Of a stretch of 38,940 nucleotides of DNA, positions 9,088 to 18,272 are shown piece after piece. Under the pieces are notes generated by a model. It was not told where the DNA came from, ran no database searches, and saw only the letters and a list, made by a program, of their open reading frames with translations. The stretch covers positions 1 through 38,940 of the forward strand of contig JAIYAU010000006.1 of NCBI GenBank assembly GCA_027488865.1, written 5' to 3'. This DNA comes from Cytophagaceae bacterium (GTDB lineage: Bacteria; Bacteroidota; Bacteroidia; Cytophagales; UBA9547). Each line of letters starts with the position of its first letter. Within the stretch, counting starts at the first letter, position 1. The translations under genes were made by a program, and so were the position numbers.

Positions 9088-10638
9088 ATGAGAAAAAACC
9101 TAATAACAATCGCACTTATTTCAATCTCAATTTTAGTTCATGGTCAAACAAACGTCGGTGGCCCTTATTTTTCCAATATTACTTGGACAAAAGCAGGTAA
9201 TCCTTACACCTTAACTAGCGATGTGCAAATACCTACAGGGTATGTTTTAACAATTGAAGAAGGAGTAGAAATAAACTTTAGTGGCGATTATCAAATATTG
9301 GTAAAAGGTTCAATAAAGGCTAAAGGTTCTAGCATTTTACCAATAAAGTTCATTAATCAAATTGGTACTGGTGGTAAACCAATGATTTTATTCAAAAATA
9401 CTAATGTGGAGTTAAGTGAGTTATCTCGTTTGGAGTTTAATGGAGGAGACTCTACACGTTATGGGAGATGTCAGGCTCTCAGAATTGGTGACTATATGCC
9501 TTCAATTCCCAATTCGGATAAAACTACAGGAGAGCTAAAGATAAAAGATTCAAAGTTTACAAATGTTTCGGTGGAGGTAGAGGGAAATGATTTGGATTCT
9601 TCAATAGTAACTTTTGAAAATAATGAATTAATTAAAACTGATGTCAATGTAGCAGGCTGTTTTTTATTTAATCTAAAAAATTCAAAACTTGATAGTTGTA
9701 AACTTTACAATTGCATTGGCAATATTTTCAATACCACCATCACCAACAGTTTGTTTTACTTATTTAATACTAATATGGAACTTTGTAAAATTTCTAATTC
9801 ATATATTTTTGGTAGCAGTAGATATGCTTTTCCATTGGTTTCAATTTCTAAATCCAACTTAATTAATTCTTATGTTTCATGTCCAAACTTACCAGTGGTC
9901 ATAAACTCAACAGTTATAAGTAATAATTTTTTTAACAATAATTTTGTAAGTGCTATATCCCTTGGTGTCGGAGAGATTGAGTGTTGTGAAATAAATGGTT
10001 TTGGGTTGGATACAGCCGTTACCATTGTTAATTATGATAAACGGTTAGGAGGTGTCACAATAAAGAATACTACCTTCAATAATCAACTATCTGTAATAAA
10101 TAATAAAGACGCGAACTCAATCAAAATTGACAGCTGTAATTTCAAGGGGATTGTGGGTAAAATTATTGTAAACTCTTCTGTTTATGATGTTAATGCATCT
10201 CATAATTGGTGGGGAACAATAGATTCATTAACCATAGCATATAATATTTATGACTACTATGACAATATAGAGCGTGGTATAGTAAATTTCTCAAATAAAC
10301 TAAAATCTGAATATGTAACCACAAATTGCCCAGATGAAAGTCCCCTTATAACTGGCTTACAAAACCAAATGGAGTACCCAACCAATAGTGTACAGCTGGA
10401 TTTATACCCCAACCCAACTGCTGATGTTATTAATTTTAAAGTTTCAAACCTTGATTTGCCAAATAAAAAGATGCTAATAGAAGTGTTCAATTCAACTGGG
10501 CAAATCGTAATTGAAAATATGGTTAATATCGAAGAGGCTCAACGACTAGATGTGTCACATCTGGTAAAAGGAATTTACCTATTCAAAGTATCCAGTAAAG
10601 ACATGGTGCTATCAAAAAAGCTGGTCGTTGGTGAATAG
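9088..10638 (+). CDS. T9SS-secreted protein with parallel beta-helix-like body
   Basis: The 516-residue product has a signal peptide (cleavage near VHGQ, about residue 20). A long beta-rich, Asn- and Ser-rich body with repeated short strands resembles right-handed beta-helix proteins (NKTD-type and NSTV-type turns, cysteine pairs). Residues about 437-516 form a T9SS type A sorting domain: LYPNPTADV start, VFNSTGQIV middle, GIYLFKVSS and KKLVVGE end. It is therefore probably moved across the outer membrane and either anchored or released. No catalytic residues are recognised; adhesin or polysaccharide-binding roles are possible. A good promoter box precedes it and a hairpin follows its stop. 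Confidence 0.85.
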   Translation: MRKNLITIALISISILVHGQTNVGGPYFSNITWTKAGNPYTLTSDVQIPTGYVLTIEEGVEINFSGDYQILVKGSIKAKGSSILPIKFINQIGTGGKPMILFKNTNVELSELSRLEFNGGDSTRYGRCQALRIGDYMPSIPNSDKTTGELKIKDSKFTNVSVEVEGNDLDSSIVTFENNELIKTDVNVAGCFLFNLKNSKLDSCKLYNCIGNIFNTTITNSLFYLFNTNMELCKISNSYIFGSSRYAFPLVSISKSNLINSYVSCPNLPVVINSTVISNNFFNNNFVSAISLGVGEIECCEINGFGLDTAVTIVNYDKRLGGVTIKNTTFNNQLSVINNKDANSIKIDSCNFKGIVGKIIVNSSVYDVNASHNWWGTIDSLTIAYNIYDYYDNIERGIVNFSNKLKSEYVTTNCPDESPLITGLQNQMEYPTNSVQLDLYPNPTADVINFKVSNLDLPNKKMLIEVFNSTGQIVIENMVNIEEAQRLDVSHLVKGIYLFKVSSKDMVLSKKLVVGE

Positions 10639-10644
10639 TATTAC

Positions 10645-10683
10645 AAGCAATGCGCCAAATGTCAAAAATAAGGTGCATTGCTT
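10645..10683. terminator. Inverted repeat between convergent genes, likely bidirectional terminator
   Basis: A 12-bp stem (AAGCAATGCGCC with GGTGCATTGCTT, one G-T pair) encloses a 15-base loop between the 3' ends of the T9SS cargo gene and thiL. Neither side has a clear T-run, so termination strength is uncertain. Confidence 0.5.
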
Positions 10684-10745
10684 ACTATACTTTAAGAAAC
10701 TTAATTTGTCCTAATCCCTACAAAAGTAAACCAATCATCCAAAAA

Positions 10746-11783
10746 CTAAAAATGCACCCATCCTTGTGCTTTGAGCGGATATTTATTGCCTTGTTTGGTA
10801 ATCATTACCAAGCCAACATTTTTTTCTTTTATTTGGCCTATCATTGCTATATCTGGATGAGACTTTAGTTTATCAAAGTCGTTAGGAGAAATTGTAAAAA
10901 GCAGCTCATAATCTTCCCCACCATTTAACACTGCCGTAACGGGCTGAACATTAAACCCAACCAAAGAATTGTACACTTCTGTATCTACTGGCAAATTCTC
11001 TTCGGTAATCACCGCGCCTACCTGAGACTGCTTGCAGAGGTGCATTAATTCTGAGGCAAGCCCATCAGACACATCAATCATAGAAGTAGGAATTACTTTC
11101 GCCTCTTCTAAGTCGGAGATAATTTCGGTTCTTGCTTCTGGCTTCAACTGTCTCCTTACGGCATATTCAAACCCTTGTAGTTCGGGCTGGGCCGTAGTTT
11201 GACCTAAAAAAACCTGTTTTTCTCTTTGCAAAACTGTCAATCCCAAAAAAGCCCCGCCAAGATCACCAGAAACGCATATAATATCACCTTCTTTGGCGCC
11301 ACTTCTATAAACGACTTTTTCTTTGGTAGTTTTCCCAACTACATTTACGTTTATTACTAATCCGGCGGTAGAAGAAGTAGTGTCACCACCCACTAAATCA
11401 ACATTATAACTTTCACAGGCAGCATAAATTCCTTTATATAATTCATCAATAGCCTCTACCGAAAACCGGTTACTTAAAGCTAAACTTACCGTTACTTGCG
11501 ATGCGATACCGTTCATAGCACACATATCAGAAACGTTAACAGCAATGGCCTTATAGCCCAAATGTGCCAATGGCGTATAGGACAAGTCAAAATGAACATT
11601 TTCCACCAACATGTCCGTTGAAAGTAACAAAAGCTCTCCATTACCAAGATCAATCACAGCGGCGTCATCGCCTATTCCTTTTATTGTGGAACTTAATTTA
11701 GGAACAAATCCTTCATTGATTCTATCAATTAAGCCAAATTCTCCTAGCGCACTTATTTCTGTTCTTTTTGTACTTTCCTCCAT
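10746..11783 (-). CDS. thiL: Thiamine-monophosphate kinase
   Basis: ThiL phosphorylates thiamine monophosphate to the active cofactor thiamine diphosphate using ATP, in the cytoplasm. The 345-residue protein shows the ATP-grasp-unrelated PurM/ThiL fold motifs in order: IKGIGDDAAV, STDMLVENVHF, NVSDMCAMNG, VGGDTTSS, SGDLGGA, IDVSDGLASEL and NGGEDYELLF. Length is normal for the family. It starts at an ATG and stands alone on the minus strand, facing the upstream T9SS gene; no other thiamine gene is in the window. Confidence 0.95.
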   Translation of the reverse strand: MEESTKRTEISALGEFGLIDRINEGFVPKLSSTIKGIGDDAAVIDLGNGELLLLSTDMLVENVHFDLSYTPLAHLGYKAIAVNVSDMCAMNGIASQVTVSLALSNRFSVEAIDELYKGIYAACESYNVDLVGGDTTSSTAGLVINVNVVGKTTKEKVVYRSGAKEGDIICVSGDLGGAFLGLTVLQREKQVFLGQTTAQPELQGFEYAVRRQLKPEARTEIISDLEEAKVIPTSMIDVSDGLASELMHLCKQSQVGAVITEENLPVDTEVYNSLVGFNVQPVTAVLNGGEDYELLFTISPNDFDKLKSHPDIAMIGQIKEKNVGLVMITKQGNKYPLKAQGWVHF

Positions 11784-11925
11784 GGTAATGTAATATTTTA
11801 TCTAATATATTTACTTTATTAGTAACAACTAGTTGCAAACTAACGTATTAAAGATTAATATGTTCATCCTTCCTTGTAAGATAACATAATAATTAGTATA
11901 TTTAAGCCCTTAATCACCCGATAAT

Positions 11926-12051
11926 ATGAAGAAGATTTTATTTATTCTTTTCTTGAGCATGTTGGTACAAGCATGTGTAGAAAAACACGAATGTAGTACC
12001 AAAAAAGGTAAAAAGAAAAAGGAATTTTATAATAGCATTCAATACCGCTAG
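11926..12051 (+). CDS. Small lipoprotein of 41 residues
   Basis: An ATG at 11926 opens a 41-residue frame ending at TAG (12049-12051). The translation starts MKKILFILFLSMLVQAC, a textbook lipoprotein signal with a lipobox (VQAC, Cys17). The mature part is only about 25 residues, with one further Cys (Cys23) and a strongly basic stretch (KKGKKKKE). It resembles small entericidin-like or short anchored peptides only in size; I recognise no family. It lies 75 bp upstream of wecB on the same strand. Confidence 0.6.
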   Translation: MKKILFILFLSMLVQACVEKHECSTKKGKKKKEFYNSIQYR

Positions 12052-12126
12052 GTTTTGTTATTTGGTTTATTCCTGTGATATTTGAGAACCAATACTGTTT
12101 TATTTCAGTTTGGTTAATTCATTTTT

Positions 12127-13218
12127 ATGAAAAAAATCCTCACAGTAGTAGGCACAAGGCCAAATATTATTAAAATTACCCAATTTCATCAAGTTGTAAA
12201 AAAATACAATCTTCAGCATCAGTTGGTACACACTGGCCAGCATTTTAGTGCCAACATGAGTGATGTGTTTTTTGAAGAACTACAGCTACCAACACCAGAT
12301 TTTTCTTTTGACATTGATCGAACTTCAGTAATTACACAAATCGCTGATATCATGAAAGGTCTAGAAATAGTCATTTCTAAATATCAACCTGACCTTATTT
12401 TGGTGGTCGGTGATGTTAATTCAACCTTAGCAGCAGCCGTAGTAGCCAACAAAATGAGTATTCCTTTCGCGCATATCGAAAGTGGATTGCGGAGTTTTGA
12501 CCGTACGATGCCAGAAGAACACAACAGATTGGTTACAGATGTATTGGCCGACTACTATTTTGTAACTGAACAGAAGGGTTATCAAAATTTGATCAATGAA
12601 GGCAAAGATGCCTCTAAAATATTTTTTGTGGGTAATACCATGATTGATACATTGGTCGCATATGATCAAGAGATAAACAAGTCTACTATTTTACAAAAAT
12701 TAGGCCTAACATCTCAACAATACGCGCTTATAACCATGCATAGGCCGGGTAACGTAGATACCTCAGAAGGATTAGTTAAATTACAAAAACTATTGCTCAC
12801 GCTTGCAGGAACAACCAAGGTTGTGTTTCCGATTCATCCACGCACCCTTAACAACCTAAAGAAATTTGGCCTTGATGATAAAATTGAAAATAATAGTAAC
12901 CTTTTATTAATTGACCCCTCAGGTTATTTGGACTTTCAACATTTGATATTACATGCAAAATATGTAATTACTGACAGTGGTGGAATACAAGAAGAAACGA
13001 CCTACAGACAAATACCTTGTATCACCTTGCGGCCTAATACTGAACGCCCAGTAACCGCTGATATTGGTTCTAATACTTTAATAGATTTTGAGCTGGATGG
13101 TATTATCAACTTAATCAATAAAATTCAAAGTGGATCTTATAAGAATGGCGAGATTCCTCCTTTGTGGGACGGCAAAGCAACAGAGAGGATATTTGAGGTG
13201 ATTAACCAAATATTATAA
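12127..13218 (+). CDS. wecB: UDP-N-acetylglucosamine 2-epimerase (non-hydrolysing)
   Basis: The enzyme interconverts UDP-GlcNAc and UDP-ManNAc, precursor of ManNAc-containing surface polysaccharides. The 363-residue protein has the family's GTRPNIIK start, HTGQH, HIESGLRSFD, MPEEHNR, MHRPGNVD, and the C-terminal SGGIQEE nucleotide-binding motif. Length fits the family (about 360-380). It starts at an ATG with no close downstream partner. The absence of a ManNAc dehydrogenase (wecC) beside it means the end product cannot be inferred from this window. Confidence 0.93.
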   Translation: MKKILTVVGTRPNIIKITQFHQVVKKYNLQHQLVHTGQHFSANMSDVFFEELQLPTPDFSFDIDRTSVITQIADIMKGLEIVISKYQPDLILVVGDVNSTLAAAVVANKMSIPFAHIESGLRSFDRTMPEEHNRLVTDVLADYYFVTEQKGYQNLINEGKDASKIFFVGNTMIDTLVAYDQEINKSTILQKLGLTSQQYALITMHRPGNVDTSEGLVKLQKLLLTLAGTTKVVFPIHPRTLNNLKKFGLDDKIENNSNLLLIDPSGYLDFQHLILHAKYVITDSGGIQEETTYRQIPCITLRPNTERPVTADIGSNTLIDFELDGIINLINKIQSGSYKNGEIPPLWDGKATERIFEVINQIL

Positions 13219-13256
13219 GAATAATAATTTAACGAGTTTATTTGGTTTATTATTCT
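13218..13256. terminator. Weak AT-rich inverted repeat after wecB
   Basis: AGAATAATAA (13218-13227) pairs with TTATTATTCT (13247-13256) across a 19-base loop, starting at the last base of wecB. The stem is only A/T-rich and no strong T-run follows, so this is a tentative terminator. Confidence 0.3.
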
Positions 13257-13494
13257 TGTTTAGTGTAGTTTAGTGATGAGCTTATTGGAGAATAAGGTTC
13301 GTTAAAATCCTAGAAAATTATGCTACAATTACCAGCATCACCCCAATAAATAGTTATTTCTTAAATTTTATTTTATCCATTTTGATTTTTTTAAATGGAA
13401 AAAAAGTTAGAGGCTTATCGAATTATTTAAATTTTCGACCAAGGAAAATTGGAAAAGGTTGCTGTTTGCCTTAATCTTGAGAAAAATTATAAAA

Positions 13495-14187
13495 ATGAAA
13501 AAATCTATATTACTAATCTCTTTGTTCTTTACTGCAAGTTTGTTTGCAGAAGAAAATGATACTAAAAATGTAAAATCCGTAAAAGCCGATCAGGAAAAAA
13601 TGTTGACCAATGGCTTTTATACTAACATAGGTGTAGGGTTGCCTCAATCACAATATCTAACTTATAAGCCCAAAGGTGGAGAAAAGGTAACTATCGAGGA
13701 TCCAGAAACTCAAGACCTTGGCCTATCCATCAATTTAGAATTTGGAAATCAATTCTACTTTGTTAACAAGACTAAATTTGCTTTTGGTTTAAGAGCTACT
13801 TGGTTGCAACTTGGAATTAGTCCTTCCATAAAATATGAAGCAGATGACAAGGTAACAGGCTTTTATGCAGATGCCAAAGCATTAAACGTAGCACCACAGT
13901 TTAGTTTTGCACCAAATGATAAGTTTGCTGTTGATGTTTATGTTTCTGGTGGACTTGCCGGCTATGGTGGATCTTGGAAAGTACCAAATTTGGATGATGC
14001 TGGTTTTGGTGGCATTGGATACAATGTGGCCCCTGGGTTGAGATTCAGATACCAAAAGGTAGCGCTTGGTTTTGACTATACTTATTCAAGGCTAGGTGGT
14101 AACGAAACATTGCCATATGCCTCGGATGATGCAACATTAACAAGAAAAGTAGTTGCTCCAAGATTTTATTTTGGTATTCAATTTTAG
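13495..14187 (+). CDS. Outer-membrane beta-barrel protein (porin-like, small)
   Basis: I place the start at the ATG at 13495, because MKKSILLISLFFTASLFAEE is a complete signal peptide; an in-frame TTG at 13459 would add a meaningless basic extension. The 230-residue product is beta-rich with alternating aromatic strands (GFYTNIGVG, FAFGLRATW, KVALGFDYTYS) and ends FYFGIQF, the terminal-Phe signature of BamA-inserted barrels. The fold suggests an OmpW/OprF-N-like eight-stranded barrel of about 230 residues. Function unknown. A strong terminator follows. Confidence 0.75.
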   Translation: MKKSILLISLFFTASLFAEENDTKNVKSVKADQEKMLTNGFYTNIGVGLPQSQYLTYKPKGGEKVTIEDPETQDLGLSINLEFGNQFYFVNKTKFAFGLRATWLQLGISPSIKYEADDKVTGFYADAKALNVAPQFSFAPNDKFAVDVYVSGGLAGYGGSWKVPNLDDAGFGGIGYNVAPGLRFRYQKVALGFDYTYSRLGGNETLPYASDDATLTRKVVAPRFYFGIQF

Positions 14188-14212
14188 ATCATCCTAAAGT
14201 TATTTTTCTGTG

Positions 14213-14250
14213 TGACCATCAATAGTTAAACATTGATGGTCATTTTTTTG
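14213..14250 (+). terminator. Strong rho-independent terminator
   Basis: TGACCATCAAT and ATTGATGGTCA form a perfect 11-bp stem with an 8-base loop, followed at once by a run of Ts (14243-14249). It closes the transcript of the beta-barrel gene that ends at 14187. Confidence 0.85.
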
Positions 14251-14368
14251 TGAATGGCTTAAATATTATAAATCAAATTATTTAGGTTAAGGCTACAAAT
14301 CTTACAGAACAAAATCAGGTGAAACTGCTAAAAAATTACATTTCCTTTTTATGTTTCTATAAAACAGT

Positions 14369-15115
14369 TTATTTTATTTGAAATCCAAATAACAGGTTAT
14401 AAGCTAAACAATAATACTTGTATTGTGTATCGTTATATCCATTTACAGAGTCTTTATATTTAAAATTAGTTCTATAAACTTCTAATCCCAGATAAAAACC
14501 TTTTTTAAATTGAGCTAAAAACCCATAGCTAAATGCGTAACCTAACCTAAGACTAGATTTGATATTACTGGAAGAATTAAAACCTGGCATTGGGCCAGAA
14601 GATTTGCTACTGTATTCGATATTTAATGGAGAAGCTATAACCCCATGAATTGTGAATCTGGGAGTTAATAACATTACATTCTTTAAATTAATTGAGGTGA
14701 CTAGTCCAAATCCTGGATGAAATGAGAAACCGTTGCCTTTTGAAACATTATAGCCACTATTGCTCCAATCCGGTTTTGTTGAATATGTTAAGCCTATTAA
14801 CGGTTGCCATTTTAGTCTTATAGCTTTAGGAGCATCGGAATTTCTAAATGCAATATCCCAACGAAGGTCAAATGAATAACTTTTACCAATAAGGTCACTG
14901 GCATTGTTGCCATCAAACACAATAGCATTGGGAGATTTAGCAAGTTCTGAGTTATTAACACTATTGGTTAATCTATACTTAAAGCCTAATAGCAATTTCA
15001 CATGGTTGTCATCTATTGGACTTCTGTATTTTTTATAATAAGAAAGATCCAAAGTTTGTGAATAACCACAAAAGGCACAGCTCACTATCGTAATTACAAA
15101 AAAAATATTTTTCAT
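14369..15115 (-). CDS. Exported beta-rich, probably outer-membrane protein
   Basis: The 248-residue product has a signal peptide (MKNIFFVITIVSCAFCGYSQ, cleavage near Ser19-Gln20) and then alternating beta-strand segments with many aromatic residues (FKYRLT, SFDLRWDIAF, YNLLFGF), ending FGFQIK. This pattern fits a small outer-membrane barrel. The gene begins 7 bp after the stop of the upstream 980-residue ankyrin gene, so the two are probably co-transcribed and may work together. I recognise no family. Confidence 0.7.
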   Translation of the reverse strand: MKNIFFVITIVSCAFCGYSQTLDLSYYKKYRSPIDDNHVKLLLGFKYRLTNSVNNSELAKSPNAIVFDGNNASDLIGKSYSFDLRWDIAFRNSDAPKAIRLKWQPLIGLTYSTKPDWSNSGYNVSKGNGFSFHPGFGLVTSINLKNVMLLTPRFTIHGVIASPLNIEYSSKSSGPMPGFNSSSNIKSSLRLGYAFSYGFLAQFKKGFYLGLEVYRTNFKYKDSVNGYNDTQYKYYCLAYNLLFGFQIK

Positions 15116-15122
15116 GAAGGGT

Positions 15123-18065
15123 TTATTTTAAAAGTGAAGCAACTGGATACTTTCTTTCTTTGGCCACACGATAAGGTCGCCTACCCCATTTGTCTTTGGC
15201 GTATTTGTCGGCATTGTTGGCTATTAATATTTCTGCAAGTCTTACATTATTTTCTCTTGCAGCGTAATGGAGGGCTGTCCAACCAAAACTACCTGTTTTA
15301 TTAACATCCGTTTTTGGGGATGATAATAAAATGTTACATATTTCTATTTTGTTATATTTAGTCGCTAGTTGTAACGGAGTCCACCCATCATAGTTTGGTG
15401 TATTGAACACAATTCCACTTGCTACAAACTCTTTTACTTTGCTAACGTCATCCGCCATAATTGCCTTGTGTAATATGGTGTTACCATTAGCATCAGTCTG
15501 GTTGAAGGTTTGAGGATTTATTGTGTTTATTAGACTTATCATTTCTTTGTTTCTTGCCAGATCAATTGTGTTGGTAGGAAACGTGATCGCTCCTTCTTTT
15601 TTTAAGATGTAGTTGAGGAAACTGACGTTATTATTTTTAATGCAATAAGAAATTATTGGTTCATCTCCGTAAGTAAGGGCAGATACTACTGGATAGTCTT
15701 GATGTACTAAGGTCAGATTCGATATATCGCCTGACTGCAATGCATAAGAAATACAAAATTGGGATAACCTAGTGGATACTTCGTTATGATACTGCGCTCT
15801 TACTATTTCAAATACCCTTGTTAAGTCAGTATTCTTTTTTTCTACCACCGATTTAAAGCACTGAAAAGCATTTCTTTGTACGGCTATAATTAAATAATTT
15901 GAGTACAATGTATCAGAAAATAGGAATTCTTGAAAAGGAGTATAAGTAACCTCTTTAAGTAACGCATTGTAAGATTGCGGAGCGTCACTGTCCATTGCTA
16001 TATAAAGAAGATCGTGTTTGTTCAGGTTAGAAAATAATCCGCTGTTAAATAGATGTGTCAATGAAGATAATTTATTATTTTGTATGGCTAGCTTCAAATA
16101 ATATTGATTTTTAATACTATCCAAATCCTCTTCAAAAAAAGGTATAAATATATTTTCTAATTGAGGCAAGTTTTCTTTTTCAATTACCGTGGGAACGATT
16201 GCATTAAAATCTTGACGAACATTTAGATAGGTATTTAAATTTCTATTTGAACTGTTTAGTTTCAAGGCCTTTTTAGCAGAAATCATTTTTTCTATGATGT
16301 CTGAATGTACTGTAGCCCTAACGTGGTGCGCATATTCGTTTTCAGAATCATAGCCTATTGATTTATCTGCTAAGTATTCCACACGTTCTTGCAGTGCGTT
16401 TTTTACACTTTGCATTATTGGATTACTCAAAAGTGCGTGTTTACGTTTTGCGTGATTTGCCAAATTATTTGAATTGATGAATTCATCATCTTGAGAACCC
16501 ATATTATTGAGCGTATTGGGTAACTCACAATCATTATTTACCCACCTCAAAGATTCATCAGATTTACTAAAATAATCATTAATGTGATCATTGTAGCATT
16601 TGTAATAATTAGCCCTGACTAAGGCAAACTGTTCATCCTCTTCACTCATAGCGTAAATTACCCTCCGTTGGAAATCGTATTTGCGAGAATCATTGTTATC
16701 AACTAGCTCATTTTTAAGCTCAGTTAGCTCAGTTTCAAATTTCTTTTTCATTTCTTGCTCAAGCTCAAACTGCTTTTGTCTTAGCTTTTGCTCAGCACTA
16801 TGTTGTGCAATTACTCCACCCAATTGCATCATACCCGCCTCAGCAGCATTAGCATTTTGATTTTGGATATTCACCATATTTTGTATATCAGCTTGTCGTC
16901 TATTGGTTTCAATCACAATTTCTGCTTTTAATTGTGCTAAAGCCTCCTTATATTCATAAACTAACTGACTTGGACTAGTAATACTGCCATCATTAAAGTT
17001 TTTAATAGCTTCGATACTTTTGTTGAATCTTTGTTGTTGTAAATGTGATTGCATAAAAAGATCAAATGTTTGAGCAGCTTTTAAAATCCCGCTTCTAGCC
17101 ATTTCTTCTTCTCGTTCTCTTGCAAGTCGGGCTTCAATGTCTTCATAGCTGTCAGAATGGGTCTCATCACTTTCTTTGGTACTTGCTTGAGATTTTTTCT
17201 CGGTTTTTGCTCCGGCTTTATTCTTTTCAGAACCCTCATTTGCTTTTTCAGCCACTTTGGCGCTTTTCTGATTTTTAAGTTTTTCCTCTTCTTGTTTGAT
17301 TTTTTGATTCTCAGCTGTTTTTTTCAATTCTGCTTTCTTAGTTTCTTCTAACTTCCTAGCTTGTTCTGCCTTCTTTGCCTCCTCTTCCTTTTTTTGATCT
17401 TCAGCGATTTTCTTTTGTTGCTCCTCTTGTTTTTTTCTTTCTACTTCAAGTTCGGCATTTTTTTGTTTATCCCTGTGTTCTTTAACATAAGGATTAAAAA
17501 ACTTTTGTATTTCATAATATTGTGGCAGTAAGTTACATGTTACATTATTAGTTTTAATTTCCGAAAACAATTGTTGGTCCGAAAACTGGTTCTTTTTAAA
17601 AAAACCGTATTGGTCAAAGTATTCTGATGACCTAGATATATCTACAAATCCGTTTGAACTACTTCTTCTTGGGCAATCTATCACATCCCTTTCACTAGAA
17701 GTTGATGAAGTTTTGGAATAAAACAAAAAACCATAATAGACTTCGATTTTTATTAAATTATTCACATTGTCTGGACTTTCTGGTATATCGATAATTTCAC
17801 CGTCTGGAGCAATTAGCTTATAACCAGTGTAGCCAGAAATATTATAATCCACCACAAAATGACATCTATTGTCTTGTTCTCTTTTAAGAAAGGTCATACT
17901 ACCTGTAACACCCCATCCTGTACTACTCAAACTGGCTTTATACCCGTTATTAAGATTACAAACGAAGGGCTGAAGATGGCAATCAATAAATTGAGCCTTG
18001 GCAATAATGTTTGAAATTAATAGGAAAGCAATAATTAACTTAGACGAATGTTTTAAAAAATACAT
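15123..18065 (-). CDS. Exported coiled-coil and ankyrin-repeat protein
   Basis: This 980-residue protein starts with a signal peptide (MYFLKHSSKLIIAFLLISNI, cleavage near AKAQ, about residue 25), so it acts outside the cytoplasm. Residues about 195-305 are an extremely Lys/Glu-rich coiled coil. A long central helical region follows. The C-terminus (about 858-980) contains ankyrin repeats: GNTILHKAIM, DGWTPLQLATKYNKIE and GWTALHYAARENNVRLAEIL, with more divergent ones before them. No T9SS sorting domain or lipobox is visible. Ankyrin repeats usually bind proteins, so a scaffold or tether is likely, perhaps paired with the small barrel encoded downstream. This is inference; no function is assigned. 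Confidence 0.85.
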   Translation of the reverse strand: MYFLKHSSKLIIAFLLISNIIAKAQFIDCHLQPFVCNLNNGYKASLSSTGWGVTGSMTFLKREQDNRCHFVVDYNISGYTGYKLIAPDGEIIDIPESPDNVNNLIKIEVYYGFLFYSKTSSTSSERDVIDCPRRSSSNGFVDISRSSEYFDQYGFFKKNQFSDQQLFSEIKTNNVTCNLLPQYYEIQKFFNPYVKEHRDKQKNAELEVERKKQEEQQKKIAEDQKKEEEAKKAEQARKLEETKKAELKKTAENQKIKQEEEKLKNQKSAKVAEKANEGSEKNKAGAKTEKKSQASTKESDETHSDSYEDIEARLAREREEEMARSGILKAAQTFDLFMQSHLQQQRFNKSIEAIKNFNDGSITSPSQLVYEYKEALAQLKAEIVIETNRRQADIQNMVNIQNQNANAAEAGMMQLGGVIAQHSAEQKLRQKQFELEQEMKKKFETELTELKNELVDNNDSRKYDFQRRVIYAMSEEDEQFALVRANYYKCYNDHINDYFSKSDESLRWVNNDCELPNTLNNMGSQDDEFINSNNLANHAKRKHALLSNPIMQSVKNALQERVEYLADKSIGYDSENEYAHHVRATVHSDIIEKMISAKKALKLNSSNRNLNTYLNVRQDFNAIVPTVIEKENLPQLENIFIPFFEEDLDSIKNQYYLKLAIQNNKLSSLTHLFNSGLFSNLNKHDLLYIAMDSDAPQSYNALLKEVTYTPFQEFLFSDTLYSNYLIIAVQRNAFQCFKSVVEKKNTDLTRVFEIVRAQYHNEVSTRLSQFCISYALQSGDISNLTLVHQDYPVVSALTYGDEPIISYCIKNNNVSFLNYILKKEGAITFPTNTIDLARNKEMISLINTINPQTFNQTDANGNTILHKAIMADDVSKVKEFVASGIVFNTPNYDGWTPLQLATKYNKIEICNILLSSPKTDVNKTGSFGWTALHYAARENNVRLAEILIANNADKYAKDKWGRRPYRVAKERKYPVASLLK

Positions 18066-18148
18066 AACTGGATAGTTTAGATTAGGCGAAAAACCACATT
18101 TTATTTAAAACTTAAAAATTAGAAAAATAGGGATTCTTATATTTTCGA

Positions 18149-18174
18149 CCTAATTGAAATATTTGTCAATTAGG
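18149..18174. repeat. Inverted repeat CCTAATTG-N10-CAATTAGG
   Basis: A perfect 8-bp inverted repeat with a 10-base spacer, about 85 bp upstream of the ankyrin gene start. It is preceded by TTCGA, as is the second palindrome. Operator or RNA hairpin are both possible. Confidence 0.5.
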
Positions 18175-18199
18175 AATTATTTTATCTATTTTTATTCGA

Positions 18200-18221
18200 C
18201 TAATAAAATGCTGACTATTAG
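18200..18221. repeat. Inverted repeat CTAATA-N10-TATTAG
   Basis: A second inverted repeat with the same 10-base spacer and a related half-site (CTAAT) to the one at 18149-18174, with axes 49 bp apart (nearly five helical turns). Confidence 0.4.
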
Positions 18222-18272
18222 AGATATTAATCTAGTTTGCTAGTTACAAAGCGAATAAATTGAAAAGAAAAG

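Noticed and set aside
10650-10868. 72-codon + strand frame overlapping the end of thiL
   Set aside because: It overlaps the terminator hairpin and the coding part of thiL, has no signal or domain, and its composition is that of the antisense of thiL.
13378-13399. CCATTT-N10-AAATGG palindrome before the beta-barrel gene
   Set aside because: Only six bases per arm in A/T-rich sequence, and no conserved neighbour element was seen.
13459-13494. In-frame TTG start for the beta-barrel gene
   Set aside because: The ATG at 13495 gives an immediate signal peptide; the extension adds a basic stretch before it.
17157-17351. Hydrophobic + strand frame (Phe/Leu-rich)
   Set aside because: It is the antisense of the Lys/Glu-rich coiled coil of the ankyrin protein, which reads as Phe/Leu on the other strand.
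18208-18243. 11-codon frame as a leader peptide
   Set aside because: No ribosome binding site and no link to a regulated gene is evident; kept only as a remark in the terminator finding.
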